Shown here: piece by piece, positions 54,022 to 62,804 of the stretch | Position numbering within the stretch: the first letter of the stretch is position 1 | Layout: every line of letters starts with the position of its first letter | Origin: Runella zeae DSM 19591 | GTDB taxonomy: Bacteria > Bacteroidota > Bacteroidia > Cytophagales > Spirosomataceae | Direction of reading: 5' to 3' | NCBI RefSeq assembly: GCF_000423565.1 | Contig: NZ_AUIF01000011.1 | Span: forward strand, 1-64,000 | DNA length: 64,000 bases | Notes under the pieces: model-generated | What the model was told of the DNA's origin: nothing | Databases searched by the model: none | The model's input: the letters and a program-made list of their open reading frames with translations, nothing else | Translations under genes and position numbers: made by a program

Positions 54022-56439
54022 ATGCTACGCAACTACCTCAAAATCGCTTTTCGGAACCTTTGGCAAAACAAAGTGTATTCGTTTGTCAACCTCTCAGGGC
54101 TTACCCTCGGCCTGACGGTGGTGATGCTGATTATGCTGTACGTCAAAGACGATTTGTCCTTTGACCGTATGCACGCGAAAGGCCCGCAAATTTTTCGGTT
54201 GATACAAGACCGTAAAGACTTGCAGGGAAATCTGAGTAAAATGGGAAATACAGGGATGCCCCAAGGCCCCGCGTTTGTGCGTGAACTTGGTGATTTTGAG
54301 GCGTATTGTCGCTTTAAGAACGGTTGGAATACCCTCGTCAGAAAAGGCAACGAAGGGATTAAAGAAAATCTGATGTACACCGACAACTCGGCGTTGACCA
54401 TGTTTTCGTTTGAGGTGTTGGCAGGAGACGCTCGCACGGCCCTCAAGGACTTAAAAAACGTGGTGATTACCGACCGCATGGCCGAAAAGTATTTTGGAAG
54501 CCAAGACCCCGTGGGTAAAATAATCCAAATCGGGGATGAAGGGTCGGCCTTTAAGCCGTTTGTGGTGGCGGCCGTAGTCAAACACCCACCCGCCAACTCG
54601 TCGATTCAGTTTGATATGTTGATGTCCATCGACCACCTCATTTCACCTGACCCTCAGCAACGCGCCAACGATGAAAATTGGTTCAATGCAAGTTTGAATA
54701 CGTTTTTGTTGGTCAATCCGAAAGCGAATGTGGCACAGTTGGGCAAAAAAATGGAGGCGGTGACAAAGAAGTACACCTCTGATTTTTTAGAAAGTGTGCG
54801 TAAAGATAATAGTGAAGGCAAAACCTACGAAATGAAGTTTAAGCTGCAACCTTTGTACGAAATGCACTTAAACCCTGAGTATTACGCCTCCAATGGCTTA
54901 GAATACTGGTCAAATGAGCGTTATCCGAAGATTTTGACGGGACTGGCGTTGTTGGTTTTGGTCATTGCTTGTATCAATTTTGTGAACCTTACGCTGGCCC
55001 GCTCGCTCAAACGTGCCAAAGAAATCGGTATTCGAAAAGCAACGGGCGGTACACGAAATCATATCTTATCGCAGTTTTTAGGAGAGTCGTTTTTGCTGAC
55101 GGCATTGGCTTTTATTCCGTCGTTGCTATTAGCGTATGTTCTATTACCGACGTTTAGCGATCTGACTGACAAGCACTTAGAAAGCACTTACCTTTTCCAG
55201 CCTTCGACTTTAGCCCTGTTTGGCGGTTTACTGTTTTTGGTCGCTCTCTTGGCGGGCTTTTACCCTGCGTTGGTACTTTCAGGTTTTCGTCCCATGGAGA
55301 CCTTGCGTGGACAAATTAAGCTATCAGGACGGCAAATGTTCGGCAAAGCATTGGTCGTCTTTCAGTTTGTGCTGGCAGGGGTATTGATTATCGGGACGGT
55401 GATTGCAGCGCGTCAATTTGACTACATCACCCACGCCGAACTTGGGTATAAAACCGACAATATCTTGCGTTTTTGGTTGCCTTGGGATCAAATAGAGAAA
55501 GTAGCCACTCCGCTCAAACACGATTTAGCGCAGTTGCCTTACGTAGAAAAAGTATCAAGTAAATCGGGCGATTGGAATAGTACGATTTACCAGATTAACG
55601 GCAAAGACACTGATTATACTTACTACGAATACATCGACGAGAATCACCTTCAACTCATGGGGATTCCGTTGGTCAAGGGGCGGTATTTTTCATCCAAATA
55701 CGCCTTGGACACGGTATCAAATATCATTGTCAACGAGGCTTTTGTACGGGAGTTTGTTCCCAAAGGCCAAGATCCTTTCACGCTTTCCATTCGCCAACGC
55801 GACAAAGCATTGAACATCGTTGGGATTGTAAAAGACTTCCATTATGATTCATTTAAGGAGAAAATCAAGCCCATCGTGTGGGCGCGCGATACCCGCCGAC
55901 AAGCAGGCTGTATTCACATACAACTGGCGGCTAACCACCAAAAAGAAGCCTTAGCACAGATTAAGAACGTCTATAAAAAGTACGTCCCTTACCTTCCTTT
56001 GGAATACTATTTCTTGGAAGATTTTCGGATGCAGCGCTACGCCGACGACCTGCGCTGGAAGCAAATTTTGACCTATACCTCCTTGGTAGCCATTTTGATT
56101 GCCTGCTTAGGATTATTTGGATTGGCCACATTTGTAACCGAACAGCGTACCAAAGAAATTGGCATTCGTAAAGTACTTGGGGCGGGTGTAACAAGCATCG
56201 TTGCGCTTTTATCAAAAGACTTTTTGAAGCTCGTCTTTATAGGAATTGCCATTGCCTGCCCAGTGGCTTATTATTTCGGCAATCAATGGCTTCAGGACTT
56301 TGCGTACCGAATCGAAATCAACGCGTGGATATTTGTGTTGGCAGGGAGCTTGTCGATGCTCGTTGCACTAGGCACTGTTGCGTACCAAGCCTTCAAAACA
56401 GCCCTTTCTAATCCCGTCAAAACGTTGAAAACGGAATAA
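54022..56439 (+). CDS. MacB/FtsX-type ABC permease 11
   Basis: An 805-residue two-repeat permease. TM1 is VNLSGLTLGLTVVMLIMLYV. The first FtsX block has NFVNLTLARSLKRAKEIGIR near 318 and the second CLGLFGLATFVTEQRTKEIG near 694. The tail is NPVKTLKTE. ATG 54022 (MLRNYLKIAFRNLWQNK) fits the family. It is the last member of the run starting at permease 7; next come repeat R10 and a new sigma-54-like promoter for a PadR gene. Confidence 0.92.
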   Translation: MLRNYLKIAFRNLWQNKVYSFVNLSGLTLGLTVVMLIMLYVKDDLSFDRMHAKGPQIFRLIQDRKDLQGNLSKMGNTGMPQGPAFVRELGDFEAYCRFKNGWNTLVRKGNEGIKENLMYTDNSALTMFSFEVLAGDARTALKDLKNVVITDRMAEKYFGSQDPVGKIIQIGDEGSAFKPFVVAAVVKHPPANSSIQFDMLMSIDHLISPDPQQRANDENWFNASLNTFLLVNPKANVAQLGKKMEAVTKKYTSDFLESVRKDNSEGKTYEMKFKLQPLYEMHLNPEYYASNGLEYWSNERYPKILTGLALLVLVIACINFVNLTLARSLKRAKEIGIRKATGGTRNHILSQFLGESFLLTALAFIPSLLLAYVLLPTFSDLTDKHLESTYLFQPSTLALFGGLLFLVALLAGFYPALVLSGFRPMETLRGQIKLSGRQMFGKALVVFQFVLAGVLIIGTVIAARQFDYITHAELGYKTDNILRFWLPWDQIEKVATPLKHDLAQLPYVEKVSSKSGDWNSTIYQINGKDTDYTYYEYIDENHLQLMGIPLVKGRYFSSKYALDTVSNIIVNEAFVREFVPKGQDPFTLSIRQRDKALNIVGIVKDFHYDSFKEKIKPIVWARDTRRQAGCIHIQLAANHQKEALAQIKNVYKKYVPYLPLEYYFLEDFRMQRYADDLRWKQILTYTSLVAILIACLGLFGLATFVTEQRTKEIGIRKVLGAGVTSIVALLSKDFLKLVFIGIAIACPVAYYFGNQWLQDFAYRIEINAWIFVLAGSLSMLVALGTVAYQAFKTALSNPVKTLKTE

Positions 56440-56451
56440 AATCATCGGGTA

Positions 56452-56508
56452 TTGTTGGTAGAGACGTTGCATGCGTGGAGACGTTGCATGCAACGTCTCT
56501 ACCAACAA
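56452..56508 (+). repeat. Intergenic palindrome R10
   Basis: Outer arms TTGTTGGTAGAGACG and CGTCTCTACCAACAA are complementary, longer than the basic unit, with an extra GTGGAGACGTTGCATG left-arm copy inside. Confidence 0.92.
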
Positions 56509-56521
56509 CTAATACCATGGA

Positions 56522-56559
56522 ACGTACAATACTGGACAACGGTGTACGATTTCGGACAA
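56522..56559 (+). promoter_or_regulatory. Tandem activator sites (site E)
   Basis: ACGTACAATACTGGACAA (56522-56539) and GTGTACGATTTCGGACAA (56542-56559), starts 20 bp apart. Both left halves are degenerate (GTAC for GTCC), both right halves perfect. The second centre lies 63 bp before the -24 GG at 56613. Confidence 0.6.
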
Positions 56560-56610
56560 ATAACAATCCCAAAATCCCCTTCTACAGGCTAAAAATGCAC
56601 ATTCAGGTAA

Positions 56611-56627
56611 CTGGCAAACTATTTGTT
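56611..56627 (+). promoter_or_regulatory. Sigma-54-like promoter of the first PadR gene
   Basis: CTGGCAAACTATTTGTT: -24 GG with TTTGT at the -12, GT in place of GC at correct spacing. Predicted start near 56639, about 16 bases before ATG 56655. Confidence 0.55.
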
Positions 56628-56654
56628 CTACAAAAGTTAATAATATTTTTTTTG

Positions 56655-56993
56655 ATGAAACGAACGTACTTAGGTGAATTTGAAGAAATTGTCCTCTTGA
56701 CCGTCTCCATTTTGGGAGAAGGGGCCTATGGAGTGGCTATTACCGACGAACTCGACCGCCAAACGGGACGAAGTGTAAGCATTAGTGCGGTTCATGCCGC
56801 TTTGCACCGCCTCGAAGAGAAAGGAATGCTGTCGTCGTTTATGGGAGAGGCTACCGCCGAACGCGGTGGACGCCGCAAGCGCCTCTTTCGGGTGACTGTG
56901 ATTGGCAGTAAAACACTACAAGAAGTGCGCGAACAACGAAATCGTTTGTGGGATGCTATTGCACCTCAGACGTTACCTGTTTTGGGAATGTAA
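56655..56993 (+). CDS. PadR-family transcriptional regulator (first copy)
   Basis: A 112-residue winged-helix protein. EFEEIVLLTVSILGEGAYGV is the typical PadR N-terminal helix; SISAVHAALHRLEEKGMLSS is the recognition helix; the wing follows with ERGGRRKRLFRVT. It usually acts as a dimer and a repressor. I choose ATG 56655 over in-frame starts from 56475 because MKRTYLGEFEE matches the second copy's MRRTYLGEFEE and because the sigma-54-like start point lies just upstream. It precedes two permeases bearing a prefix domain, a pairing typical of PadR. Confidence 0.88.
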   Translation: MKRTYLGEFEEIVLLTVSILGEGAYGVAITDELDRQTGRSVSISAVHAALHRLEEKGMLSSFMGEATAERGGRRKRLFRVTVIGSKTLQEVREQRNRLWDAIAPQTLPVLGM

Positions 56994-56997
56994 TATT

Positions 56998-57045
56998 GTA
57001 GAAACGTTGCATGCGTGGAGAAGACGTTGCATGCAACGTCTCTAC
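56998..57045 (+). repeat. Intergenic palindrome R11
   Basis: A left arm GTAGAAACGTTGCATGC, an extra GTGGAGAAGACGTTGCATG copy and right arm CAACGTCTCTAC. Small changes (GAAAC) make the outer pair imperfect. Confidence 0.88.
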
Positions 57046-57068
57046 CGTGATGCACAATATAATATCAT

Positions 57069-59735
57069 ATGCAAAACTACCCGCCCCGCTGGGCTGACCG
57101 CCTACTTACATTCTTTTGTGCTCCTCACTTGCTAGAGGAAGTACAAGGTGACTTACATGAGCGTTATCAGCGACAACTAGCCCTGTTTGGCGAGAAAATC
57201 GCACGCCGTCAATATGTGTGGAATGTCCTGAGTTTTATTCGTCCTTTTGCCCTTAAACGTAAAAAATCCGAGTTTCAAACCACTTTTTTATGCAGCCCGA
57301 CCATGTTAATCAATTATTTAAAAGTCGCTTTTCGAAATCTTGTTCGTCATAAGACGTTCAGCTCACTCAATGTTTTTGGCCTGACCGTCGGTACAGTATG
57401 TTGCTTGTACATTTTGGCCTATGTCAAAGACCAATTTGGCTACGATACCTACCATAAAGACGCCGAAAATATCTATCGTCTCCGAACAAATATCGTTCAT
57501 AACGGCGGCGATCAGCCCATGTTCAATAGCTGCACCAGCGGGCCTGTCATTGCCCCGACCATGAAAAAAGACCTCCCTGAAGTGGTAGAATATACTCGCG
57601 CCCTTAACTTTTTTACCACAAAAAATAACGTTTTAGGAGTAGTAGGAAAAACCGAAACGTTTATTGACGATAAAGGTTTTTTGGTTGATTCTACTTTTTT
57701 CAATGTCTTTACCTACCGTTTCACGGAAGGTTCGCCAGAGCATTCGTTGGATGCGCCCTACACGGCAGTACTTTCAAAAACGCTTGCCAAAAAAATGTTT
57801 GGGGACGAAAAAGCGATTAACAAGCGCATTAAAGTAGGTAGTAATATCAATACCACGATCTATACCGTAACGGGGGTTTATGACGATAATTTTGGAAAAT
57901 CACACCTGAAGCCAAGCTTCTTGGTGAGCCTCAATAGCGGTGGGCTGGGGGAGTTTGCCCGAAACAATACCGAATGGGGGGGCAACAACTTTATTTATTC
58001 TTACGTAAAACTCAAACCTCACGTAAGCCCCGAAAGTGTCAATACCAAAATAGCCGCTCTTTTGCAACGCTATGGTGGGAAAAGAATCGCCGAATTAGGG
58101 ATGCAAAAAAAGGTATTTCTAGAAAAAATAACCGACATTCACCTATATTCAAAAGGCGTTACCAACCAAGCAGGTAAGGTCTCAGATATTTCCTTTTTGT
58201 ACATTTTATTGACGATTGCCGCTTTTATTCAGCTCATTGCCTGCATCAATTTTGTCAATCTTACGACGGCACGTTCGGTGCGTCGTGCCAAAGAAGTAGG
58301 GGTTAGAAAAGCCGTCGGCGCGTTTAGATCGGTGCTGATTGGGCAGTTTTTGGGAGAGTCGATGCTCATTGCCTTCATTTCCATTTTCTTGGCTCTACCA
58401 ATTGTTCAGCTTCTGTTGCCTTTTCTCAATTCGCTTACCGACAGTGCGTTAGAGCTGAATGTTACGCAAAATGTCGATATTTTGGTGATCACCGTATCGG
58501 TGGCATTATTGACGGGGCTATTAGCGGGGATTTATCCAGCCATTTATTTATCAAGTTTCAAGCCTGTTAGCGTTCTGAAAGGCACGTTTAAGTTTAATCC
58601 CACCTCGGTTGTTCTTCGCAAAGGCTTAGTGGTCTTTCAGTTTTCGATTGCTATTGTGCTCATTATCGGCGTGTTGGTGATTTCTAAGCAGTTAGATTTT
58701 ATGCAAAACAAAGACCTCGGTTTTAATCAAAAACAAAAAATAGTCATCTCGCTTTCCAACGAAAATGCCCAAGGGCAGTTTACGGCCTTGAAAAATGAGT
58801 TGTTGAATCAGCATCAGATTAAAAACATCGGAGGCGTTCGTTACTATCCTTCTCAAAGTTTTTTACAAGATATGTTGGTCTTTAAATCGGGAGGAAGTAT
58901 GGACAAAGGCGTGTTAATCAAAAACAACGTAGTGGATGAAGGGTTTTTGAAGACGCTTGGAATCAAACTCATTGCAGGTCGAAACTTCACACCAGCCGAT
59001 ACCAACAACCAAGTGATTTTGAGCGAGAAAAGCGTAAGAGATTTAAACTTGACCTTGACGACGGCCGTGGGTACTGAAGTATTCACGGGCGCTGTCGACA
59101 ACGTTGATGCATTTAGAGTCATTGGCGTTTACAAAGATTACATCAACAACTCTTTGAAAGAGGAAATCAAACCCGTAATGATGCACTACAACGCTCAGCC
59201 AGAGTACATGGTTTTGGAAGTTCAATCTGACAACTACGATGGGTTAATGGCCAATGTTGAGCAAACCTGGAAAAAACTTATCCCTGGCTTTCCATTACAG
59301 TACTCGTTTTTGGATGAAGAGATTCAAAAACAGTACGTAGAAGAAAAAACACTGCGCAAGATTATCAATTCATTCACCTTCATTGCTATTCTCATCAGCT
59401 GTTTGGGGCTTTTTGGGTTGGCTATGTTTACGGCCGAGCAGCGTACCAAAGAAATCGGAGTTCGGAAAGTACTCGGAGCAAGTGTGTTGAGTATCACAAC
59501 GTTGCTATCCAAAGAATTTTTGAAGCCTGTGGTGGTGGCACTCCTGATTGCGTCGCCGTTGTCGTATTATGCCATGAACAAGTGGTTAGAAAGTTTCGTG
59601 TATCGTACGGAGATTGGTTGGGGAAGTTTTGCCGTTGCGGGCATAGCGATTGTTGCCATTTCCTTATTTACGGTCAGCTATCAGACCTTGAAAGCTGCCC
59701 TGATAAACCCTGTGACTACGTTGAAATCGGAATAA
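57069..59735 (+). CDS. Prefix-domain MacB/FtsX permease 12
   Basis: An 888-residue permease whose first 78 residues form a cytoplasmic prefix module (PPRWADRLLTFFCAPHLLEE, VQGDLHERYQRQ, VLSFIRPFALKRK), as in proteins named permease prefix domain 2 transporters. The permease body starts at Met79 (MLINYLKVAFRNLVRHK). TM1 is LNVFGLTVGTVCCLYILAYV. The FtsX blocks carry NFVNLTTARSVRRAKEVGVR near 395 and CLGLFGLAMFTAEQRTKEIG near 778. The tail is NPVTTLKSE. It follows the first PadR gene across repeat R11 and is probably on the same transcript. The prefix may couple it to PadR or another cytoplasmic partner; its role is unknown to me. Confidence 0.9.
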   Translation: MQNYPPRWADRLLTFFCAPHLLEEVQGDLHERYQRQLALFGEKIARRQYVWNVLSFIRPFALKRKKSEFQTTFLCSPTMLINYLKVAFRNLVRHKTFSSLNVFGLTVGTVCCLYILAYVKDQFGYDTYHKDAENIYRLRTNIVHNGGDQPMFNSCTSGPVIAPTMKKDLPEVVEYTRALNFFTTKNNVLGVVGKTETFIDDKGFLVDSTFFNVFTYRFTEGSPEHSLDAPYTAVLSKTLAKKMFGDEKAINKRIKVGSNINTTIYTVTGVYDDNFGKSHLKPSFLVSLNSGGLGEFARNNTEWGGNNFIYSYVKLKPHVSPESVNTKIAALLQRYGGKRIAELGMQKKVFLEKITDIHLYSKGVTNQAGKVSDISFLYILLTIAAFIQLIACINFVNLTTARSVRRAKEVGVRKAVGAFRSVLIGQFLGESMLIAFISIFLALPIVQLLLPFLNSLTDSALELNVTQNVDILVITVSVALLTGLLAGIYPAIYLSSFKPVSVLKGTFKFNPTSVVLRKGLVVFQFSIAIVLIIGVLVISKQLDFMQNKDLGFNQKQKIVISLSNENAQGQFTALKNELLNQHQIKNIGGVRYYPSQSFLQDMLVFKSGGSMDKGVLIKNNVVDEGFLKTLGIKLIAGRNFTPADTNNQVILSEKSVRDLNLTLTTAVGTEVFTGAVDNVDAFRVIGVYKDYINNSLKEEIKPVMMHYNAQPEYMVLEVQSDNYDGLMANVEQTWKKLIPGFPLQYSFLDEEIQKQYVEEKTLRKIINSFTFIAILISCLGLFGLAMFTAEQRTKEIGVRKVLGASVLSITTLLSKEFLKPVVVALLIASPLSYYAMNKWLESFVYRTEIGWGSFAVAGIAIVAISLFTVSYQTLKAALINPVTTLKSE

Positions 59736-59747
59736 TTTCATTGTCGC

Positions 59748-59829
59748 GTAGAGACGTTGCATGCAACGTCTCCACAGCATGCAACGTCTCCACCGCATGC
59801 AACGTCTCCACCGCATGCAACGTCTCTAC
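59748..59829 (+). repeat. Intergenic palindrome R12 with repeated right arms
   Basis: One left arm GTAGAGACGTTGCATGC is followed by four right arms: three ending GCAACGTCTCCAC and one ending GCAACGTCTCTAC, spaced by CGCAT or AGCAT. Here the right arm, not the left, is multiplied. Confidence 0.92.
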
Positions 59830-59855
59830 AATTCCATTTACAATACAATTATTAT

Positions 59856-62492
59856 ATGCAAAATCATCCGCCTCGCTGGGCTGACCACCTGCTTGAATTG
59901 TTTTGTGCACCTCACCTGCTGGAGGAAGTGCAGGGAGACCTGTATGAACGTTTTCAGCGGCAGGTTGGGCTTTTTGGGGTAAAAATAGCGCGGAGGCAGT
60001 ATGCGTTGAACGTGCTGAGTTTTATCCGACCGTTTGCTTTGAAACGTAAACCAAACCCTTATCCATTCACCTTTTTATACCGTCCTTCTATGTTACGAAA
60101 TTATTTCAAAATTGCTTTTCGAAACCTCGTTAAAAATACGGGGTATTCTGTCATCAACATTGGTGGACTGGCCGTTGGTATGGCCGTGGCCATGATGATT
60201 GGTCTTTGGATTTACGATGAGCTTTCGTACGACAAGTATCATCAGCACTACGATAAGCTAGCGCAAGTAATGCAGCACCAGACGTTCAACGGCCGAAAGG
60301 GTACAGAAAGGTCTATCCCTATGCCTTTGGAAGCGGAATTAAGGGCAAAATACGGGAGTGATTTTAAGCATTTGGCCATGGCTACGTGGGGAGGGGATCG
60401 TATTTTGACGTACGGCGAAACCAAAATCACGCGCTCTGGCAACTACATGGATGTGGATATGCCCAGAATGCTTTCGTTGAAAATGCTCAAGGGCAATTAT
60501 GACGGTCTCAAAGAGCTTAACTCCGTTTTACTTTCTGAATCGACTGCCCAATCTCTTTTTGGCAGTGAAAATCCCATGGGTAAAGTCATGCGGATTGACA
60601 ATAAACTGGACGTAAAAGTAACAGGTGTATATGAAGATTTGCCTTTTAACACCTCCGCTAATGATCTGAAATTTATTGCTCCTTGGAAGTTGTATGTTTC
60701 GTCGCAAAAGTGGGTGCAGCGGGCTTTGGAGGATGGTCAGTGGGATAACAATTCCTTTCAGCTTTTTGCCCAAATTGCTGACCACGCTGATATGGACAAG
60801 CTAAGCGCTAAAATCAAAAACACGAAGTTGGACAAAGTAAGTGCGGAAGAAAAGAAATTTAAGGCAGAGATTTTTCTACATCCCATGAGCGATTGGCACT
60901 TACGTTCTAACTGGGAAGAAGGGGTAAAAACGGGTGGTTTTATTCAATACGTGTGGCTGTTTGCCATTGTTGGGCTGTTTGTGCTGTTGCTAGCCTGTAT
61001 CAATTTTATGAACCTGAGCACCGCACGCTCCGAAAAACGGGCCAAAGAAGTAGGTATTCGTAAAGCGGTCGGCTCCATTCGAGCGCAGTTAATCAATCAG
61101 TTTTTCAGCGAGTCGTTTTTAGTAGTTATCCTTGCGTTTGTGGGTGCGGTGGTGTTAGCGTTGATCGTACTGCCATTGTTCAACGAAGTTACCGATAAAA
61201 AAATGATCTTTCCGTGGACTGAGCCTATGTTTTGGCTAGTAAGCATTGGTTTTATCTTCCTCACGGGAATATTGGCAGGTAGTTATCCCGCCTTGTATTT
61301 GTCTTCTTTTCAGCCCGTTAAAGTGCTAAAGGGAACGTTTAAAGCAGGTCGTTTTGCCTCTATTCCTCGACAAGTGTTGGTTGTAGTGCAATTTACGGTA
61401 TCTATCACGTTGACTATCGGAACTTTGATTGTGTATCGCCAAATCCAACATACCAAAGACCGCCCCATGGGTTATAACAACGACGGCCTGATTATGATGC
61501 AAATGATGTCTCCCGATTTTTACGGGAAGTATGATTTGCTTCGTACGGAGCTGAAAAACAAAGGAGCGATTGTCGAAATGGCTGAGTCGTCAAGCCCACT
61601 GACGGGGGTTTGGTCAAACAACGGTGGCTTCCATTGGGAAGGACAAGACCCTAGCCTCCAACCCGAGTTTGCGACGATTTGGGTTACGCATGATTTTGGT
61701 AAAACAGTCGGTTGGCAGTTCAAAGAAGGCCGCGATTTTTCCAGAGATTTCTCAACGGACACGGCGGCGATTGTTATCAATGAAGCAGCGGTGAAGTTTA
61801 TGGGAATTAAAAATCCAGTTGGAAAGGTAGTGCAATGGGGGCAAGGCAAAGATGCTGAGTATTTTACCATTGTAGGGGTGATCAAAGATATGCTCATGGA
61901 GTCACCGTATGAGCCAGTGAAGCAAACCATTTATATGATGAACTACGAAAATGTAAATTGGATGACCATGAAGCTCAATCCCATGCGCAGTGCGTCTGAG
62001 TCGGTGGCAATGATTGAAGCCACGTTCAAAAAACACCTTCCAGCGGCTCCGTTCGACTATAAATTTGTCGATCAAGAGTTTGGCAAAAAATTCCAATCAG
62101 AGGAGCGAATTGGCAAACTAGCTGCCATTTTTGCGTTGTTAGCCGTATTTATTTCGTGTTTAGGGCTGTTTGGGTTAGCGTCGTTTGTAGCCGAACAGCG
62201 TACCAAAGAAATAGGTGTTCGCAAAGTGCTTGGCGCTTCGGTATTCAACCTGTGGGGAATGCTTTCCAAAGACTTTGTTGTGTTGGTGGTTATTTCTTGC
62301 CTGATTGCGATGCCGATTGCCTACTATTTCTTGAGTGATTGGCTGCAAGACTATAAATACCATACTGAGATTCCGTGGTGGATTTTTGTGGCTGCTATCT
62401 TGGGGGCGTTGGCTATCACGCTACTTACGGTAAGTTATCAATCCATTCGGGCAGCGTTAGCAAATCCTGTCAAATCGTTGAAATCGGAATAA
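59856..62492 (+). CDS. Prefix-domain MacB/FtsX permease 13
   Basis: An 878-residue permease. The prefix module (residues 1-78, PPRWADHLLELFCAPHLLEE) is near identical in layout to permease 12, with the body again starting at Met79 (MLRNYFKIAFRNLVKNT). TM1 is INIGGLAVGMAVAMMIGLWI. The FtsX blocks have NFMNLSTARSEKRAKEVGIR near 384 and CLGLFGLASFVAEQRTKEIG near 769. The tail is NPVKSLKSE. The body is most like permease 8, which has no prefix. ATG 59856 is chosen; upstream frame from 59757 is translated repeat R12. Confidence 0.91.
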   Translation: MQNHPPRWADHLLELFCAPHLLEEVQGDLYERFQRQVGLFGVKIARRQYALNVLSFIRPFALKRKPNPYPFTFLYRPSMLRNYFKIAFRNLVKNTGYSVINIGGLAVGMAVAMMIGLWIYDELSYDKYHQHYDKLAQVMQHQTFNGRKGTERSIPMPLEAELRAKYGSDFKHLAMATWGGDRILTYGETKITRSGNYMDVDMPRMLSLKMLKGNYDGLKELNSVLLSESTAQSLFGSENPMGKVMRIDNKLDVKVTGVYEDLPFNTSANDLKFIAPWKLYVSSQKWVQRALEDGQWDNNSFQLFAQIADHADMDKLSAKIKNTKLDKVSAEEKKFKAEIFLHPMSDWHLRSNWEEGVKTGGFIQYVWLFAIVGLFVLLLACINFMNLSTARSEKRAKEVGIRKAVGSIRAQLINQFFSESFLVVILAFVGAVVLALIVLPLFNEVTDKKMIFPWTEPMFWLVSIGFIFLTGILAGSYPALYLSSFQPVKVLKGTFKAGRFASIPRQVLVVVQFTVSITLTIGTLIVYRQIQHTKDRPMGYNNDGLIMMQMMSPDFYGKYDLLRTELKNKGAIVEMAESSSPLTGVWSNNGGFHWEGQDPSLQPEFATIWVTHDFGKTVGWQFKEGRDFSRDFSTDTAAIVINEAAVKFMGIKNPVGKVVQWGQGKDAEYFTIVGVIKDMLMESPYEPVKQTIYMMNYENVNWMTMKLNPMRSASESVAMIEATFKKHLPAAPFDYKFVDQEFGKKFQSEERIGKLAAIFALLAVFISCLGLFGLASFVAEQRTKEIGVRKVLGASVFNLWGMLSKDFVVLVVISCLIAMPIAYYFLSDWLQDYKYHTEIPWWIFVAAILGALAITLLTVSYQSIRAALANPVKSLKSE

Positions 62493-62504
62493 ATTCATTG
62501 TCCC

Positions 62505-62533
62505 GTAGATACGTTGCATGCAACGTATCTTAT
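62505..62533 (+). repeat. Palindrome R13a, GATAC arm variant
   Basis: GTAGATACGTTGCA and TGCAACGTATCT are complementary; the far right end has decayed (TTAT instead of AC). GATAC/GTATC is the fifth matched arm variant. Confidence 0.88.
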
Positions 62534-62545
62534 CTATTGTATGTT

Positions 62546-62691
62546 GCGGTGGAGACGTTGCAATGCGGTGGAGACGTTGCAATGCGGTGGAGACGTTGCA
62601 ATGCGGTGGAGACGTTGCAACGCGGTGGAGACGTTGCAATGCGGTGGAGACGTTGCAATGCGGTGGAGACGTTGCAATGCAACGTCTCTAC
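62546..62691 (+). repeat. Tandem array R13b of seven 19-bp units
   Basis: Seven copies of GCGGTGGAGACGTTGCAAT (62546-62678; the fourth ends in C), closed by one right arm GCAACGTCTCTAC (62679-62691). The units are left arms of the palindrome family and have no spacers. Confidence 0.97.
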
Positions 62692-62703
62692 AATCCATTT
62701 TCT

Positions 62704-62742
62704 CTGTCCACCGCAGGACAACGTTTGTCCGTTTGCGGACAT
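62704..62742 (+). promoter_or_regulatory. Tandem activator sites (site F)
   Basis: CTGTCCACCGCAGGACAA (62704-62721) and TTGTCCGTTTGCGGACAT (62725-62742), starts 21 bp apart and both near-perfect palindromes. The second is followed by ten T. Its centre lies 74 bp before the -24 GG, about one helical turn more than at the other five sites. Confidence 0.68.
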
Positions 62743-62804
62743 TTTTTTTTTCATACACTTCCTTAAAAACAGCGTTTATAGCCCAAAAAAGGCCATTTGC
62801 ATTT

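Noticed and set aside
54033-54596. 187-codon minus-strand frame
   Set aside because: Antisense to the well-supported permease 11; composition is that of a reverse-frame shadow.
59757-59855. Upstream extension of permease 13 (HATSP repeats)
   Set aside because: Translated right arms of R12; ATG 59856 aligns with permease 12.
62546-62691. CRISPR array
   Set aside because: Units are contiguous 19-mers without spacers, and no cas gene is in the window.
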